A DNA stretch of 64,000 nt from the NCBI RefSeq assembly GCF_003258365.1, contig NZ_QHKM01000010.1, positions 1 through 64,000 of the forward strand, in the 5' to 3' direction. This document shows positions 35,207 to 42,365 of the stretch, piece after piece. The stretch comes from Hymenobacter edaphi. Its GTDB lineage: Bacteria; Bacteroidota; Bacteroidia; Cytophagales; Hymenobacteraceae. Both the position numbers and the translations under genes were made by a program. Every line of letters begins with the position of its first letter. The first letter of the stretch is position 1. The notes beneath the pieces are model-generated. The model worked only from the letters and a program-made list of their open reading frames with translations, ran no database searches and had not been told where the DNA came from.

Positions 35207-35638
35207 ATGTCCTCCACTGCCATTCCCGTGCCGCCCCCGCTGCTGCACACCGCTTACCGCGCCGACCTCGACCTGCTGGTGAGCCGCTGGGGCTACCAGC
35301 CCGACCCGGCTTTGCTGCCGCCCGCCTACGAAGAGCTGACCGCCCAGGCCCTGGCCTGCGGCTGCCGCTTCTGGCTGCAGGACATCCGCCGCCGCACCCT
35401 CAACGACCCGGCCATTACCCGCTGGCTGCTCACGGAGTACTTTCCGCAGATAAGCCAGCGCCTGGGCGGCCGTCTGACCGTGGCCTACCTCACCGGTCCC
35501 GCCCTGCTCGAAGCCCTGCTGAACGGCCCCGGCTACCTGCCGCCCAGCGCCTACGAGCAGCAGCCCTTTGTGGTGGCCTTTTTCGGCGACGAAGGCGAGG
35601 CCATTCGCTGGCTGCAGACGGAGCAGCGCCGCCCCTGA
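35207..35638 (+). CDS. Hypothetical protein, paralog of the protein at 54597-55013
   Basis: A 143-residue cytoplasmic protein. The pattern YRADLDLLVSRWGYQPDP, followed by ACGCRFWLQDIRRR, a helix and LTVAYLTGP, suggests an alpha/beta fold of the STAS/SpoIIAA-like type (inference). The protein at 54597-55013 has the same layout (YRPDLHLLFLRW, then HWLVDLRTRG and RLAYLVTP), so the two are diverged members of one family. I know of no function. TATCTTGC about 29 bases upstream of the ATG resembles a -7 element. Confidence 0.7.
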   Translation: MSSTAIPVPPPLLHTAYRADLDLLVSRWGYQPDPALLPPAYEELTAQALACGCRFWLQDIRRRTLNDPAITRWLLTEYFPQISQRLGGRLTVAYLTGPALLEALLNGPGYLPPSAYEQQPFVVAFFGDEGEAIRWLQTEQRRP

Positions 35639-35743
35639 CCGCTCCGGCTTCTCGATAATAAGCTGCCGGTGGAGCTAACAAAACCCGGCGAAGTACGGTA
35701 GTGCTGGTATTGCCGTTACTGCCGCTCTTACTCCTCGTTTCGC

Positions 35744-37258
35744 ATGCCCGTTTTGCCCGCCGGCCGTAGGCTGCGCCAAGCCTCGTCCCTGAAGCCGCCC
35801 GTGGCCGTCATCGGCGCGGGCATAGCCGGCATTGCCACGGCCGTGCGCCTGGTCGCCCAGGGCCACGCCGTCACGGTGTTCGAGGGCCGCAGCTCGTTCG
35901 GGGGGAAGATGCACCAGTTTGAGCTGCCCGGCGGCTACCGCTTCGACGCGGGCCCCTCGCTGTTTACCCTGCCCGGCCTCGTGGATGAGCTGTTTCGGCT
36001 GGCCCAGCGCGAGCCGCAGGACTACTTCCGCTACGAGCGGCTCGACCCCATCACCCAGTACTTTTTCGCCGACGGCACCCGCCTCACCGCCTGGGCCGAC
36101 GAGACGAAATTCGCCGCCGAAGTCGAGCAGAAGCTCGGCGTGCCCGCGGCCGAGGTGCGCAGCTTTCTGCACCGCTCGAAGCGCGCCTACGAGGCCACCG
36201 CGCCCACCTTCCTGCACAAGTCCTTGCACCGCGCCCAAAGCTACCTGAGCCGCGACACCCTGCGCGCCGTGGCCGAAATGCCCCGCCTGGGCCTGCTCAG
36301 CACCATGCACGCCCGCCACCAGCAGGCCTTTCCGCAGGATGCGCGCCTGGTACAGCTCTTCGACCGCTTTGCCACCTACAACGGCTCCGACCCCTACCAG
36401 GCCCCGGCTACGCTCTCGCTGATTCCGCACCTGGAGCACGGCCTGGGCGCTTACTACCCCGAGGGCGGCATCCACCGCATTGCCAGCTCGTTGGTGCAGC
36501 TGGCCGAGGAGCTGGGCGTCGAATTCCGGTACAACGAGCCGGTGGAGGAAATCCTCACTGCCGGGGCACGCGTAACGGGCGTACGCACCCCGCAGGAGGT
36601 GTACGACTTCAGCCTGGTGGTCAGCAACATGGACGTGGTGCCCACCTACCGCCGCCTGCTGCCTCACGAGCCCGCACCCGAGCGCACCCTGGCCCAGCCC
36701 CGCTCCTCGTCGGCGCTGATTTTCTACTGGGGCGTCGCCCGGGAGTTTCCGGAGCTGGGCGTGCACAACATCTTTTTCTCCGCGGACTACCGCCGCGAGT
36801 TCGAGGCCATTTTCCGCCAGCAGACCGTGGCCGACGACGTGACCGTGTACGTGAACATCACCAGCAAGAAAACCGCCGCCGACGCCCCGCCCGGCCACGA
36901 AAACTGGTTTGTGATGGTGAACGTGCCCCACGACCAGGGCCAGGACTGGCCCGCGCTGCTGCTCCAGACGCGCGCCGCCGTGCTGCGCCGCCTGAACCAA
37001 GCCCTGGGCCTCGACGTTGCCCCGTTGATCCGGGCCGAGCGCACCTGGACGCCGCCGGGCATTGCCGTCGACACCTCCTCCTTCGGCGGGGCGCTCTACG
37101 GCAGCTCCTCCAACACCATGCTGGCGGCCTTTCTGCGCCACCCGAATTTTTCCAGCCGGCTCGATGGCCTGTACTTTTGCGGCGGGTCGGTGCATCCCGG
37201 CGGGGGTATCCCGCTCTGCCTGCTCTCGGCCCGCATCGTTGCTGACTTAATCAATTAA
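35744..37258 (+). CDS. crtD: Phytoene desaturase family protein, probably CrtD-type
   Basis: A 504-residue FAD-dependent carotenoid desaturase/isomerase family enzyme. The N-terminal dinucleotide fold is VAVIGAGIAGIATAVRLVAQGH with the acidic strand end TVFEGRSSFGGKMHQF, and the C-terminal bacterial-type signature ends LYFCGGSVHPGGGIPLCLLSA. It is directly followed by a cruF homolog 127 bases away, so a 1-hydroxycarotenoid 3,4-desaturase role in flexixanthin-like pigment synthesis is more likely than phytoene desaturation (CrtI). This choice rests on context, not on specific residues. It acts at the inner membrane. Confidence 0.85.
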   Translation: MPVLPAGRRLRQASSLKPPVAVIGAGIAGIATAVRLVAQGHAVTVFEGRSSFGGKMHQFELPGGYRFDAGPSLFTLPGLVDELFRLAQREPQDYFRYERLDPITQYFFADGTRLTAWADETKFAAEVEQKLGVPAAEVRSFLHRSKRAYEATAPTFLHKSLHRAQSYLSRDTLRAVAEMPRLGLLSTMHARHQQAFPQDARLVQLFDRFATYNGSDPYQAPATLSLIPHLEHGLGAYYPEGGIHRIASSLVQLAEELGVEFRYNEPVEEILTAGARVTGVRTPQEVYDFSLVVSNMDVVPTYRRLLPHEPAPERTLAQPRSSSALIFYWGVAREFPELGVHNIFFSADYRREFEAIFRQQTVADDVTVYVNITSKKTAADAPPGHENWFVMVNVPHDQGQDWPALLLQTRAAVLRRLNQALGLDVAPLIRAERTWTPPGIAVDTSSFGGALYGSSSNTMLAAFLRHPNFSSRLDGLYFCGGSVHPGGGIPLCLLSARIVADLIN

Positions 37259-37375
37259 AAATGAGAAAGTAAAAATTAAAAATTGCTCCATTCGACCGGT
37301 TCCGGCAACGCCACCAGGCCAAGTCGCTCCATCCGAGCAGCTCATTTTTAATTTTTAATTCTCAATTTTTAATTC
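37259..37375. repeat. AT-rich low-complexity inverted repeat between crtD and cruF
   Basis: The left part is AAAAATTAAAAAT (37271-37283) and the right part holds its complement (37344-37356) plus further AATTTTTAATTCTC units to 37375, around a 60-base unique GC-rich centre. Its arm/centre/arm layout matches the elements at 24309, 39496 and 44096, although the bases differ. Confidence 0.75.
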
Positions 37376-37385
37376 CTTTTCTCCT

Positions 37386-38081
37386 ATGCCCCAACCTGAC
37401 CAATTGACTTCGCCGGTGGCGACTCCGGCGACGCCGGGGCCCGCACCGCGCCGCCTGCTGGCGGCGCAGCTGGTGCTGCTGCTCTTTTACGCCACCGGTT
37501 TCGTGGGCCTCGGCCTCTCCCACGACCCGGGCTTTTACCTGCAGTTCATGCCCCTCACGCTGCTGCTCACCGCGGCCCTGCTGCTGGCCTTCGACCGCCA
37601 CAGCCCGGCCCCGATGTTCGGCTGGTTTGGCCTCACGGTGATGCTGGTGGGCTTCGGGGTGGAAGTAGCCGGGGTGCAGACCAGCGCCATCTTCGGCAAC
37701 TACAGCTACGGTACCACCATGGGCCCGCGCCTGCTCGAGGTGCCCATCATCATCGGCCTGAACTGGCTGATTCTGACCTACCTGGCCGGCGGCCTGGCCC
37801 AGCGCCTGCCCCTGCCCGGCTTTGGGCGGGCGCTGCTGGCGGCCCTGCTCATGGTGGGCATGGACGTGTGCATCGAGCCCGTGGCCGTGCACTTCGGCTG
37901 GTGGAAATGGTTTGCCGACGTGATTCCGCTGCAGAACTTCAAGGCTTGGTTTGCCCTCTCGCTGATCCTGCAGGTGTACCTGAACCGCAGCCACGTGCAG
38001 CCCGGCCGCAACCCGCTCGTGCCCTTCGTGTATTTGCTCCAACTGCTGTTCTTTTTTGGTTTGGGCTGGTTAATCGGCTAA
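37386..38081 (+). CDS. cruF: Carotenoid biosynthesis membrane protein (CruF-like hydratase)
   Basis: A 231-residue integral membrane protein with about six to seven hydrophobic helices. It matches the carotenoid biosynthesis/CruF (DUF422) family: FVGLGLSHDPGFYLQ, a conserved segment FGVEVAGVQTSAIFGNYSYG and NWLILTYLAGGLAQ, then DVCIEPVAVHFGWWKW. CruF adds water at the C-1',2' double bond of acyclic ends, providing the hydroxyl used by CrtD. The ATG at 37386 follows the AT-rich repeat. It is followed 40 bases later by a TetR-type gene, so the three genes probably form one operon. Confidence 0.88.
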   Translation: MPQPDQLTSPVATPATPGPAPRRLLAAQLVLLLFYATGFVGLGLSHDPGFYLQFMPLTLLLTAALLLAFDRHSPAPMFGWFGLTVMLVGFGVEVAGVQTSAIFGNYSYGTTMGPRLLEVPIIIGLNWLILTYLAGGLAQRLPLPGFGRALLAALLMVGMDVCIEPVAVHFGWWKWFADVIPLQNFKAWFALSLILQVYLNRSHVQPGRNPLVPFVYLLQLLFFFGLGWLIG

Positions 38082-38121
38082 TTTTCGCAGACTGCCGCCC
38101 CACTCCATCCCGCTCCACCGC

Positions 38122-38736
38122 ATGAGTCGAACCCTACGTGACACGCTTCTGGACCAAGCCCGCGACCTGTTTCAGCGCGCCGGCATCGAAACCCAGTCGC
38201 CCGAGCAGCTGATTGCCGCCCTCGACATTGCCCCCGCCACCTTCCGCGAGATGTTTCGCGACAAAGCCGACCTCGTGATGCAGGTCACGCTGCACGACAT
38301 CGAGCGGCAGAAGCAGGAGCACGCCGACCTGTTTGCCCGCGTGCCCGACCCCGTCGGGCGCCTGCTGAGCTTGCTTGAAATGGGCATCCGCGACCTGCAG
38401 AAGGTGACGGCGCCCACGTACTTCGCCGACTTGATCCAGCATTACCCGGAAGCCTGGGAAGTGGGGCAGCAGCACCTGATGAGCTACTCCTACCCCCAGC
38501 TCCACGGCCTGCTCAACGACGGGGTGGTGCAAAAGCTGCTGCGCGGCGACATCAACATCGGGCTGGTCAGCAAAATCATCATCGAGCAGCTCAACATGAT
38601 GCTCAACGAGCACATTTTCCCCTCCAGCCGCTACAACATCGCCGAGGTGTTCCGTAGCGTGTACCTCTACTACTTCCGCGGCCTCTGCACCGACGAGGGC
38701 ATGCAGGCCGCGTCTGCCTACTTCGCGCGGATGTAG
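38122..38736 (+). CDS. TetR/AcrR-type transcriptional regulator
   Basis: A 204-residue regulator. The N-terminal ~50 residues are a short TetR-like helix-turn-helix (ALDIAPATFREMFRDKADLVMQ), and the remaining helical part would be the ligand-binding/dimerisation domain. The DNA-binding part is more divergent than in typical TetR proteins, and the usual start of the domain is weak, so the family call is strong but not certain. It is the third gene after crtD and cruF, 40 bases behind, and may control pigment synthesis (inference). Confidence 0.8.
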   Translation: MSRTLRDTLLDQARDLFQRAGIETQSPEQLIAALDIAPATFREMFRDKADLVMQVTLHDIERQKQEHADLFARVPDPVGRLLSLLEMGIRDLQKVTAPTYFADLIQHYPEAWEVGQQHLMSYSYPQLHGLLNDGVVQKLLRGDINIGLVSKIIIEQLNMMLNEHIFPSSRYNIAEVFRSVYLYYFRGLCTDEGMQAASAYFARM

Positions 38737-38770
38737 CCGGCCCGCTACCCCGGTAACGGGAAGCGCACCA

Positions 38771-38814
38771 CATTATCATGTTATTGATAATGCATTGGAC
38801 ATAAAGGAGCTTTG
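38771..38814 (+). promoter_or_regulatory. Promoter with an overlapping dyad upstream of the NTF2-like gene
   Basis: A perfect 8-bp dyad CATTATCA (38771-38778)/TGATAATG (38785-38792) with a 6-base spacer overlaps a TTG at 38784-38786. A -7-like GAGCTTTG (38807-38814, one base from TAnnTTTG) follows after 20 bases. The layout suggests a repressor covering the -33 region; the regulator is unknown. Confidence 0.45.
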
Positions 38815-38836
38815 CTGCTCAGCAAACCCCGCCTCT

Positions 38837-39496
38837 ATGCCCAAACACCTACTCTCCCTGTTACTGGTCCTGACCTGCCTGCTCGCCGCTCCCGCCTGGG
38901 CCCAAAAGAAGCCCCTGTCGGCCAAGGCGCGCAAGGCCCGGATTGCGGCCGCCGCCACGGCCCGCACCAAGGCCGAGGCCGCCCGCCGCGCCGAAGCGAC
39001 CCGCTTGGCCGCCAACGTAGCCGCTTCGGAAGGCTCCGATGCGCAGGAGTTGCTGCGCATCGACGAGGCGCTGACCGACGCCATCCTGCGCAGCGACGCC
39101 GAAACCATCACGCACCTGCTGGCCGACGAGTACATTGCCGTCAACTCCAAAGGCCTGGTGACCAGCAAAAAGGACTGGCTGGCCGCCATTGCCAACGACG
39201 AAGGCCACTGCGACATCAACAAGGGCTTCGAGTTTGTGGTGCGGGTGTACGGCAACACCGGCTTCGTCATCCACAACACCAGCTTCCGCGGGCAGCTCGA
39301 CGGCGCCGCCACCACCGGCGAATACCGCATCACGCGCTACTTCATCCGGCGCAACGGCAAGTGGCTGGTGGCCGCCGGCAACACTACCTACGTGGTGCCC
39401 GCACGCCTTACGGCCCTGGCCGCGGCCGGCAAAAAGGCCAAGAAGGAGCGTAAAAAACTAAAAAACACCTACGCCTCCGAGCCCGCAAAAAGATAG
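38837..39496 (+). CDS. NTF2-like/DUF4440 exported protein
   Basis: A 219-residue exported protein. A signal peptide (HLLSLLLVLTCLLAAPAWAQ) and a charged Ala/Lys/Arg helix (about 25-60) precede an NTF2-fold domain of the DUF4440/SnoaL-like kind (LRIDEALTDAILRSDAETI, LLADEYIAVNSKGLVTSKKDW, then GEYRITRYFIRRNGKWLVAAG). The C-terminus is strongly basic (KKAKKERKKLKN). Such domains bind small molecules or have weak enzyme activity; no catalytic set is recognisable. ATG 38837 opens the signal peptide. The stop codon overlaps the following inverted repeat by one base. Confidence 0.82.
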   Translation: MPKHLLSLLLVLTCLLAAPAWAQKKPLSAKARKARIAAAATARTKAEAARRAEATRLAANVAASEGSDAQELLRIDEALTDAILRSDAETITHLLADEYIAVNSKGLVTSKKDWLAAIANDEGHCDINKGFEFVVRVYGNTGFVIHNTSFRGQLDGAATTGEYRITRYFIRRNGKWLVAAGNTTYVVPARLTALAAAGKKAKKERKKLKNTYASEPAKR

Positions 39497-39575
39497 AACG
39501 GCTGAATGGTTAAATGGCTGGTCGTTCTGAGCTACAAGCGTCAGAACGACCAGCCATTTAACCATTCAGCCGTTC
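39496..39575. terminator. Bidirectional terminator/low-complexity inverted repeat
   Basis: Perfect 35-bp arms (39496-39530 and 39541-39575) with a 10-base loop contain tandem TGAATGG/TAAATGG-like units. It lies between convergent genes and begins on the last base of the NTF2-like stop codon. By unit style it belongs with the elements at 24309, 37259 and 44096. Confidence 0.85.
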
Positions 39576-39581
39576 AGCAAT

Positions 39582-39824
39582 TTAACTGATCGACACGCGC
39601 ACTTTCTTGGTGTACTCGCGCAGGGCGCTGGTGAAGTCGGCGCCGTGGTCCTTCATGTGGTTCAGAATCCAGATGGCGGCGAAAACGTGCGTGAGCTGCT
39701 CCCCGTCGTCGGCGCCTTCCACCTCAAAGGAGGGCTTACGCTCGTCGAGCAGCGCTTCCTCGGCTTCGAGCAGGTCTTGCAGGCTCTGGTTTTCCACCAG
39801 GCGCTTGATGGCCGGAATTTTCAT
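39582..39824 (-). CDS. Small conserved protein of the thioredoxin operon (DUF6952-like)
   Basis: An 80-residue acidic helical cytoplasmic protein: KIPAIKRLVENQSLQDLLEA, EEALLDERKPSFEVEG, then AAIWILNHMKDHG and TSALREYTKKVRVSIS. It resembles small proteins encoded next to thioredoxin in Bacteroidota (DUF6952, from memory, not verified). It starts 11 bases after the thioredoxin stop, so it is co-transcribed. A role with thioredoxin is inferred from the operon only; it has no cysteine. Confidence 0.75.
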   Translation of the reverse strand: MKIPAIKRLVENQSLQDLLEAEEALLDERKPSFEVEGADDGEQLTHVFAAIWILNHMKDHGADFTSALREYTKKVRVSIS

Positions 39825-39835
39825 GGCTGCTGGGC

Positions 39836-40153
39836 TTAGCGAATCTTGTCGATGAGGGAGGCAACGGCTTCTTCCTTGCTGGCGGCCACGCTGTCGACAA
39901 ACTCCCCGTTCTTGAACACGGCGAAGAAGGGCAGATTGGTCACGTTGGCGGCTTTGCGGGCCTCCGGGCTCACCTCGGCGTTGACGTCGAGGAAGGCCAC
40001 ATCGGCGTTGCCCTCCGCGTCGGAGAGGCGCTTGAACTTGGGCGAAAACAGGCGGCAGTTGCCGCACCAGTCGGCGTAGTATTTCACCACGACTTTGTCG
40101 TGCTGCTGCAGAAGCTGCTGGAAATCAGCGTCAGTGGCTTTGGTAACGGCCAT
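39836..40153 (-). CDS. Thioredoxin family protein
   Basis: A 105-residue single-domain cytoplasmic thioredoxin. The active site is W29-C30-G-N-C33 within KVVVKYYADWCGNCRLFSP, where Asn replaces the usual Pro, which is expected to shift the redox potential. The cis-Pro region is TNLPFFAVFKNGE. ATG 40153 is the start; an upstream in-frame codon at 40180 lies inside the promoter region. It is the first gene of a two-gene operon with the 80-residue protein. A promoter and a palindromic operator lie directly upstream. Confidence 0.93.
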   Translation of the reverse strand: MAVTKATDADFQQLLQQHDKVVVKYYADWCGNCRLFSPKFKRLSDAEGNADVAFLDVNAEVSPEARKAANVTNLPFFAVFKNGEFVDSVAASKEEAVASLIDKIR

Positions 40154-40186
40154 TAGTGAGAAAGGTAAGGTTGAACCCAACGGAGC

Positions 40187-40207
40187 AGATAAGAATCATT
40201 CTTATCT
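40187..40207 (-). promoter_or_regulatory. 21-bp palindromic operator (Fur-family-like) at the thioredoxin promoter
   Basis: Ten-base arms (40187-40196 and 40198-40207, AGATAAGAAT and complement) are separated by one base, a perfect palindrome. Its GATAA...TTATC ends resemble Fur/PerR-type boxes (14 of 19 positions match the E. coli Fur consensus by eye). It begins 6 bases downstream of the -7 element, so it covers the predicted transcription start. Confidence 0.65.
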
Positions 40208-40212
40208 GGCTG

Positions 40213-40220
40213 CAAACCTA
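40213..40220 (-). promoter_or_regulatory. -7 promoter element of the thioredoxin operon
   Basis: On the minus strand this reads TAGGTTTG, a perfect TAnnTTTG match, 60 bases upstream of the thioredoxin ATG and adjoining the palindromic operator. Confidence 0.65.
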
Positions 40221-40295
40221 AAGCGTTTTGGGCAGAAAAAAGTTTGGCCGCCGGAATTCCGGCGGCCAATCCCATACGCAGGGGGCAGGGCGGGG

Positions 40296-40964
40296 TTAGG
40301 AGCGCGGCGGAAACACGCCCTGCAGGGCAATGTAGTAGGCCAGCGCCAAGTAAGGCTGCTCGTTGTTGTGGGGCAAACCCGCCCCGAGGCTGCCCGAGGC
40401 CGTGGCGCCGGTGCTGGTGGGCGCATACTGCGGCAGGCCCGAGGCGTTGCTGGCCAGAAAGGCGTTGGCCGGCGAGCCGACAGTGCCCAGGGCGGTGCTG
40501 TAGGTCAGCTCCACCGAGTGCGAGTGCGCCGGCATTTCCGAGGCCAGCAGCTCAACGGTGGCCGAACCGCTGGCTTCGCCCAGGTCCCGGTTGCTGAGCC
40601 CCGGCCCCTGGCCCGCGCCGATGGGGACGCGGCCGTTCAGATCGGGCAGGGCGAAAGTGCTGCGGCCGTCGCCGCCGTAAAAGGTGCCCAGCAGCGAAAA
40701 CAGCGCCGTGTTCTGGCTGATGGGCAGCAGCTGCCCGTCGCAGCGGGCGTAGCCGCGGGGCGCAAAGTTGAAGCCGGCCAGGATGATTTCGCCCACGAAC
40801 GGGTCACCACTGGTCAGGGTGCCGGCCGTGGCCGGGGTGGCGCGGCCAAGCAGGGCCTGCAGCGGCCCGGCCAGGAAGCTGCCGGCCACCACGCCGGCGA
40901 GGCGCTTGAGCAGGCTGCGGCGGGTAGGCTGCGCGCTGCTAAGAGGAGCGGTAGACTGCGGCAT
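40296..40964 (-). CDS. Tail-collar domain protein 3 of the operon, exported
   Basis: A 222-residue phage tail collar (microcystin-dependent protein, Mdp-type) protein. The N-terminus has a twin-arginine-like signal (TRRSLLKRLAGVVAGSFL). The collar core is IILAGFNFAPRGYARCDGQLLPI, ALFSLLGTFYGGDGRSTFALPDLNGR, PAHSHSVEL, and the closing YLALAYYIALQGVFP. It starts 2 bases after the stop of the preceding homolog. No other phage genes are near, so it is probably part of an exported surface structure rather than a prophage. It is the last gene of a four-gene operon. Confidence 0.88.
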   Translation of the reverse strand: MPQSTAPLSSAQPTRRSLLKRLAGVVAGSFLAGPLQALLGRATPATAGTLTSGDPFVGEIILAGFNFAPRGYARCDGQLLPISQNTALFSLLGTFYGGDGRSTFALPDLNGRVPIGAGQGPGLSNRDLGEASGSATVELLASEMPAHSHSVELTYSTALGTVGSPANAFLASNASGLPQYAPTSTGATASGSLGAGLPHNNEQPYLALAYYIALQGVFPPRS

Positions 40965-40966
40965 GG

Positions 40967-41662
40967 CTAGGTCGGGGAGGGAAAAACGCCACCGGTAATG
41001 GCAATGACAAAGTTGATGCAGGCAAAGGGCTGCAGGTTCAGGTGCGGCTGGCTGCCCCCGACCGCAGTACTCGTGTTGACGACGGTACCGCCCGCCCCCG
41101 TAGTGGCCATGACCGCGTCGAAGTTGCCGCCGTACTGCGGGGCACCGCCGCCGCTATCGGCCAGGTAGTGATGCACCGGGGTGGCGCCCGCCACCCCCGA
41201 CAGCTCGGTGGTGCCGCGGTCGGCGCTGGCTTTGAGGCCGTGGAAGTGCGGCGGCATCTGCGCCTGGGTTATGGTGCTGGCTTCCGCGCCCCCCTGCTGG
41301 CCCAGGAGGTAGGCGCTATTGTCGTAGTGCAGCGGGATGCGGCCGCGCAGATCGGGCAGGGCGAAGGTGGTCTGGCCATTGCCACCGAACCGGGTGCCCA
41401 GCAGCGAAAACAGGGCCTGGTTCTGGTTGATGGGCAGCTGCTGCCCGTTGCAGAGCGCAAAGCCCTGGGGCGCGAAATTGAAGGCCACCATCATAATCTC
41501 CCCCAGGAAAATCTGGTTTGCGCCGTTGGTGGAGAAAACGTCGGCGGTGGGGGCGGCGCTGGCCCGGTTGCGGCCCAGCAGCAGGCCGCCGGTGAGCAGG
41601 GCGCCCAGGCCCTTCAGCCAGCCACGCCGGGTTGGGTCTGTGGATTCAGGAGTAGAAGACAT
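40967..41662 (-). CDS. Tail-collar domain protein 2 of the operon, exported
   Basis: A 231-residue paralog of its neighbours. It has a twin-arginine-like leader (TRRGWLKGLGALLTGGLLLG) and the collar core MMVAFNFAPQGFALCNGQQL, ALFSLLGTRFGGNGQTTFAL, MPPHFHGL and FACINFVIAITGGVFP. ATG 41662 is chosen because it opens the leader; the frame is open far upstream only by chance through the preceding gene. The three collar proteins share the pattern but only moderate identity, so duplication is old. Confidence 0.88.
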   Translation of the reverse strand: MSSTPESTDPTRRGWLKGLGALLTGGLLLGRNRASAAPTADVFSTNGANQIFLGEIMMVAFNFAPQGFALCNGQQLPINQNQALFSLLGTRFGGNGQTTFALPDLRGRIPLHYDNSAYLLGQQGGAEASTITQAQMPPHFHGLKASADRGTTELSGVAGATPVHHYLADSGGGAPQYGGNFDAVMATTGAGGTVVNTSTAVGGSQPHLNLQPFACINFVIAITGGVFPSPT

Positions 41663-41679
41663 GCGAGGAGCCGAAGGCG

Positions 41680-42330
41680 CTATTGGGTGGGAAAAACCCC
41701 GTACAGCGAGATGATGTAATGCACGGCCAGGTAAGGCTGCATGTTTGTGTGGGGCTGGCTGCCCCCCACCACGCCCATTACCTGGGCAGGCTGCTTCTGC
41801 AGGTTGGCCGTGGCCTGGGTGTACTGGGCCGAGCCGTTGCCGCCGTCGGCGGGCATGGTGCCCTGGGGCGAGGCGCTGTTGCCCGGCGTCGTGCTCACGC
41901 TCAGCTGGTGGCTGTGGTTGGGAATCTGCTGGGTGGTCAGCGTCACCTCTTCGGCACCGCCCTGTTCGCCAACGCTGCGGGAAGTGAGACCGGGGCCGGC
42001 GCCGGAGTGCATCGGGGCCCGGCCGCGCAGGTCGGGCAGGGCGAAGGTATCCTGCCCGTCGCCGCCGTAGGTGGTGCCGATCAGGGCGTACAGGGCGTCG
42101 TTTTCGCTGATGGGCAGCAGGCTGCCGTCGCAAAAGGCCCAGCCGGCCGGCGCGAAGTTGCCCGCGAAAATGGCAATTTCCCCGATGTAAGGAGAGCTGC
42201 CGTTGACGCTGTACGGCATGCGGCGCGGGGCAAAGGCGGGCGCCGGGGCGGCGGCCGGGGCCGGGCGCAGCAGGCCCTGCAGACGCTGCAGCCAGGAGCG
42301 ACGCGTCGTCAATGAAGATGCTTGTGCCAT
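41680..42330 (-). CDS. Tail-collar domain protein 1 of the operon, exported
   Basis: A 216-residue collar-domain protein. An RR-containing start (TTRRSWLQRLQGLLRP) has a less hydrophobic core than in the two paralogs and is followed by an Ala/Pro linker, so export is less clear. The collar core is IFAGNFAPAGWAFCDGSLLPI, ALIGTTYGGDGQDTFALPDLR, IPNHSHQL, YLAVHYIISLYGVFP. It is separated by 35 bases from the upstream fiber-like gene and by 17 bases from the next collar gene. Confidence 0.86.
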   Translation of the reverse strand: MAQASSLTTRRSWLQRLQGLLRPAPAAAPAPAFAPRRMPYSVNGSSPYIGEIAIFAGNFAPAGWAFCDGSLLPISENDALYALIGTTYGGDGQDTFALPDLRGRAPMHSGAGPGLTSRSVGEQGGAEEVTLTTQQIPNHSHQLSVSTTPGNSASPQGTMPADGGNGSAQYTQATANLQKQPAQVMGVVGGSQPHTNMQPYLAVHYIISLYGVFPTQ

Positions 42331-42365
42331 GAAAAAACGGAATCTGGGGTGAGAAAAGCGGCGCG

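Noticed and set aside
35744-37258. Phytoene desaturase crtI
   Set aside because: The sequence family covers both CrtI and CrtD; the adjacent cruF favours the hydroxycarotenoid desaturase. It remains open because no discriminating residue was used.
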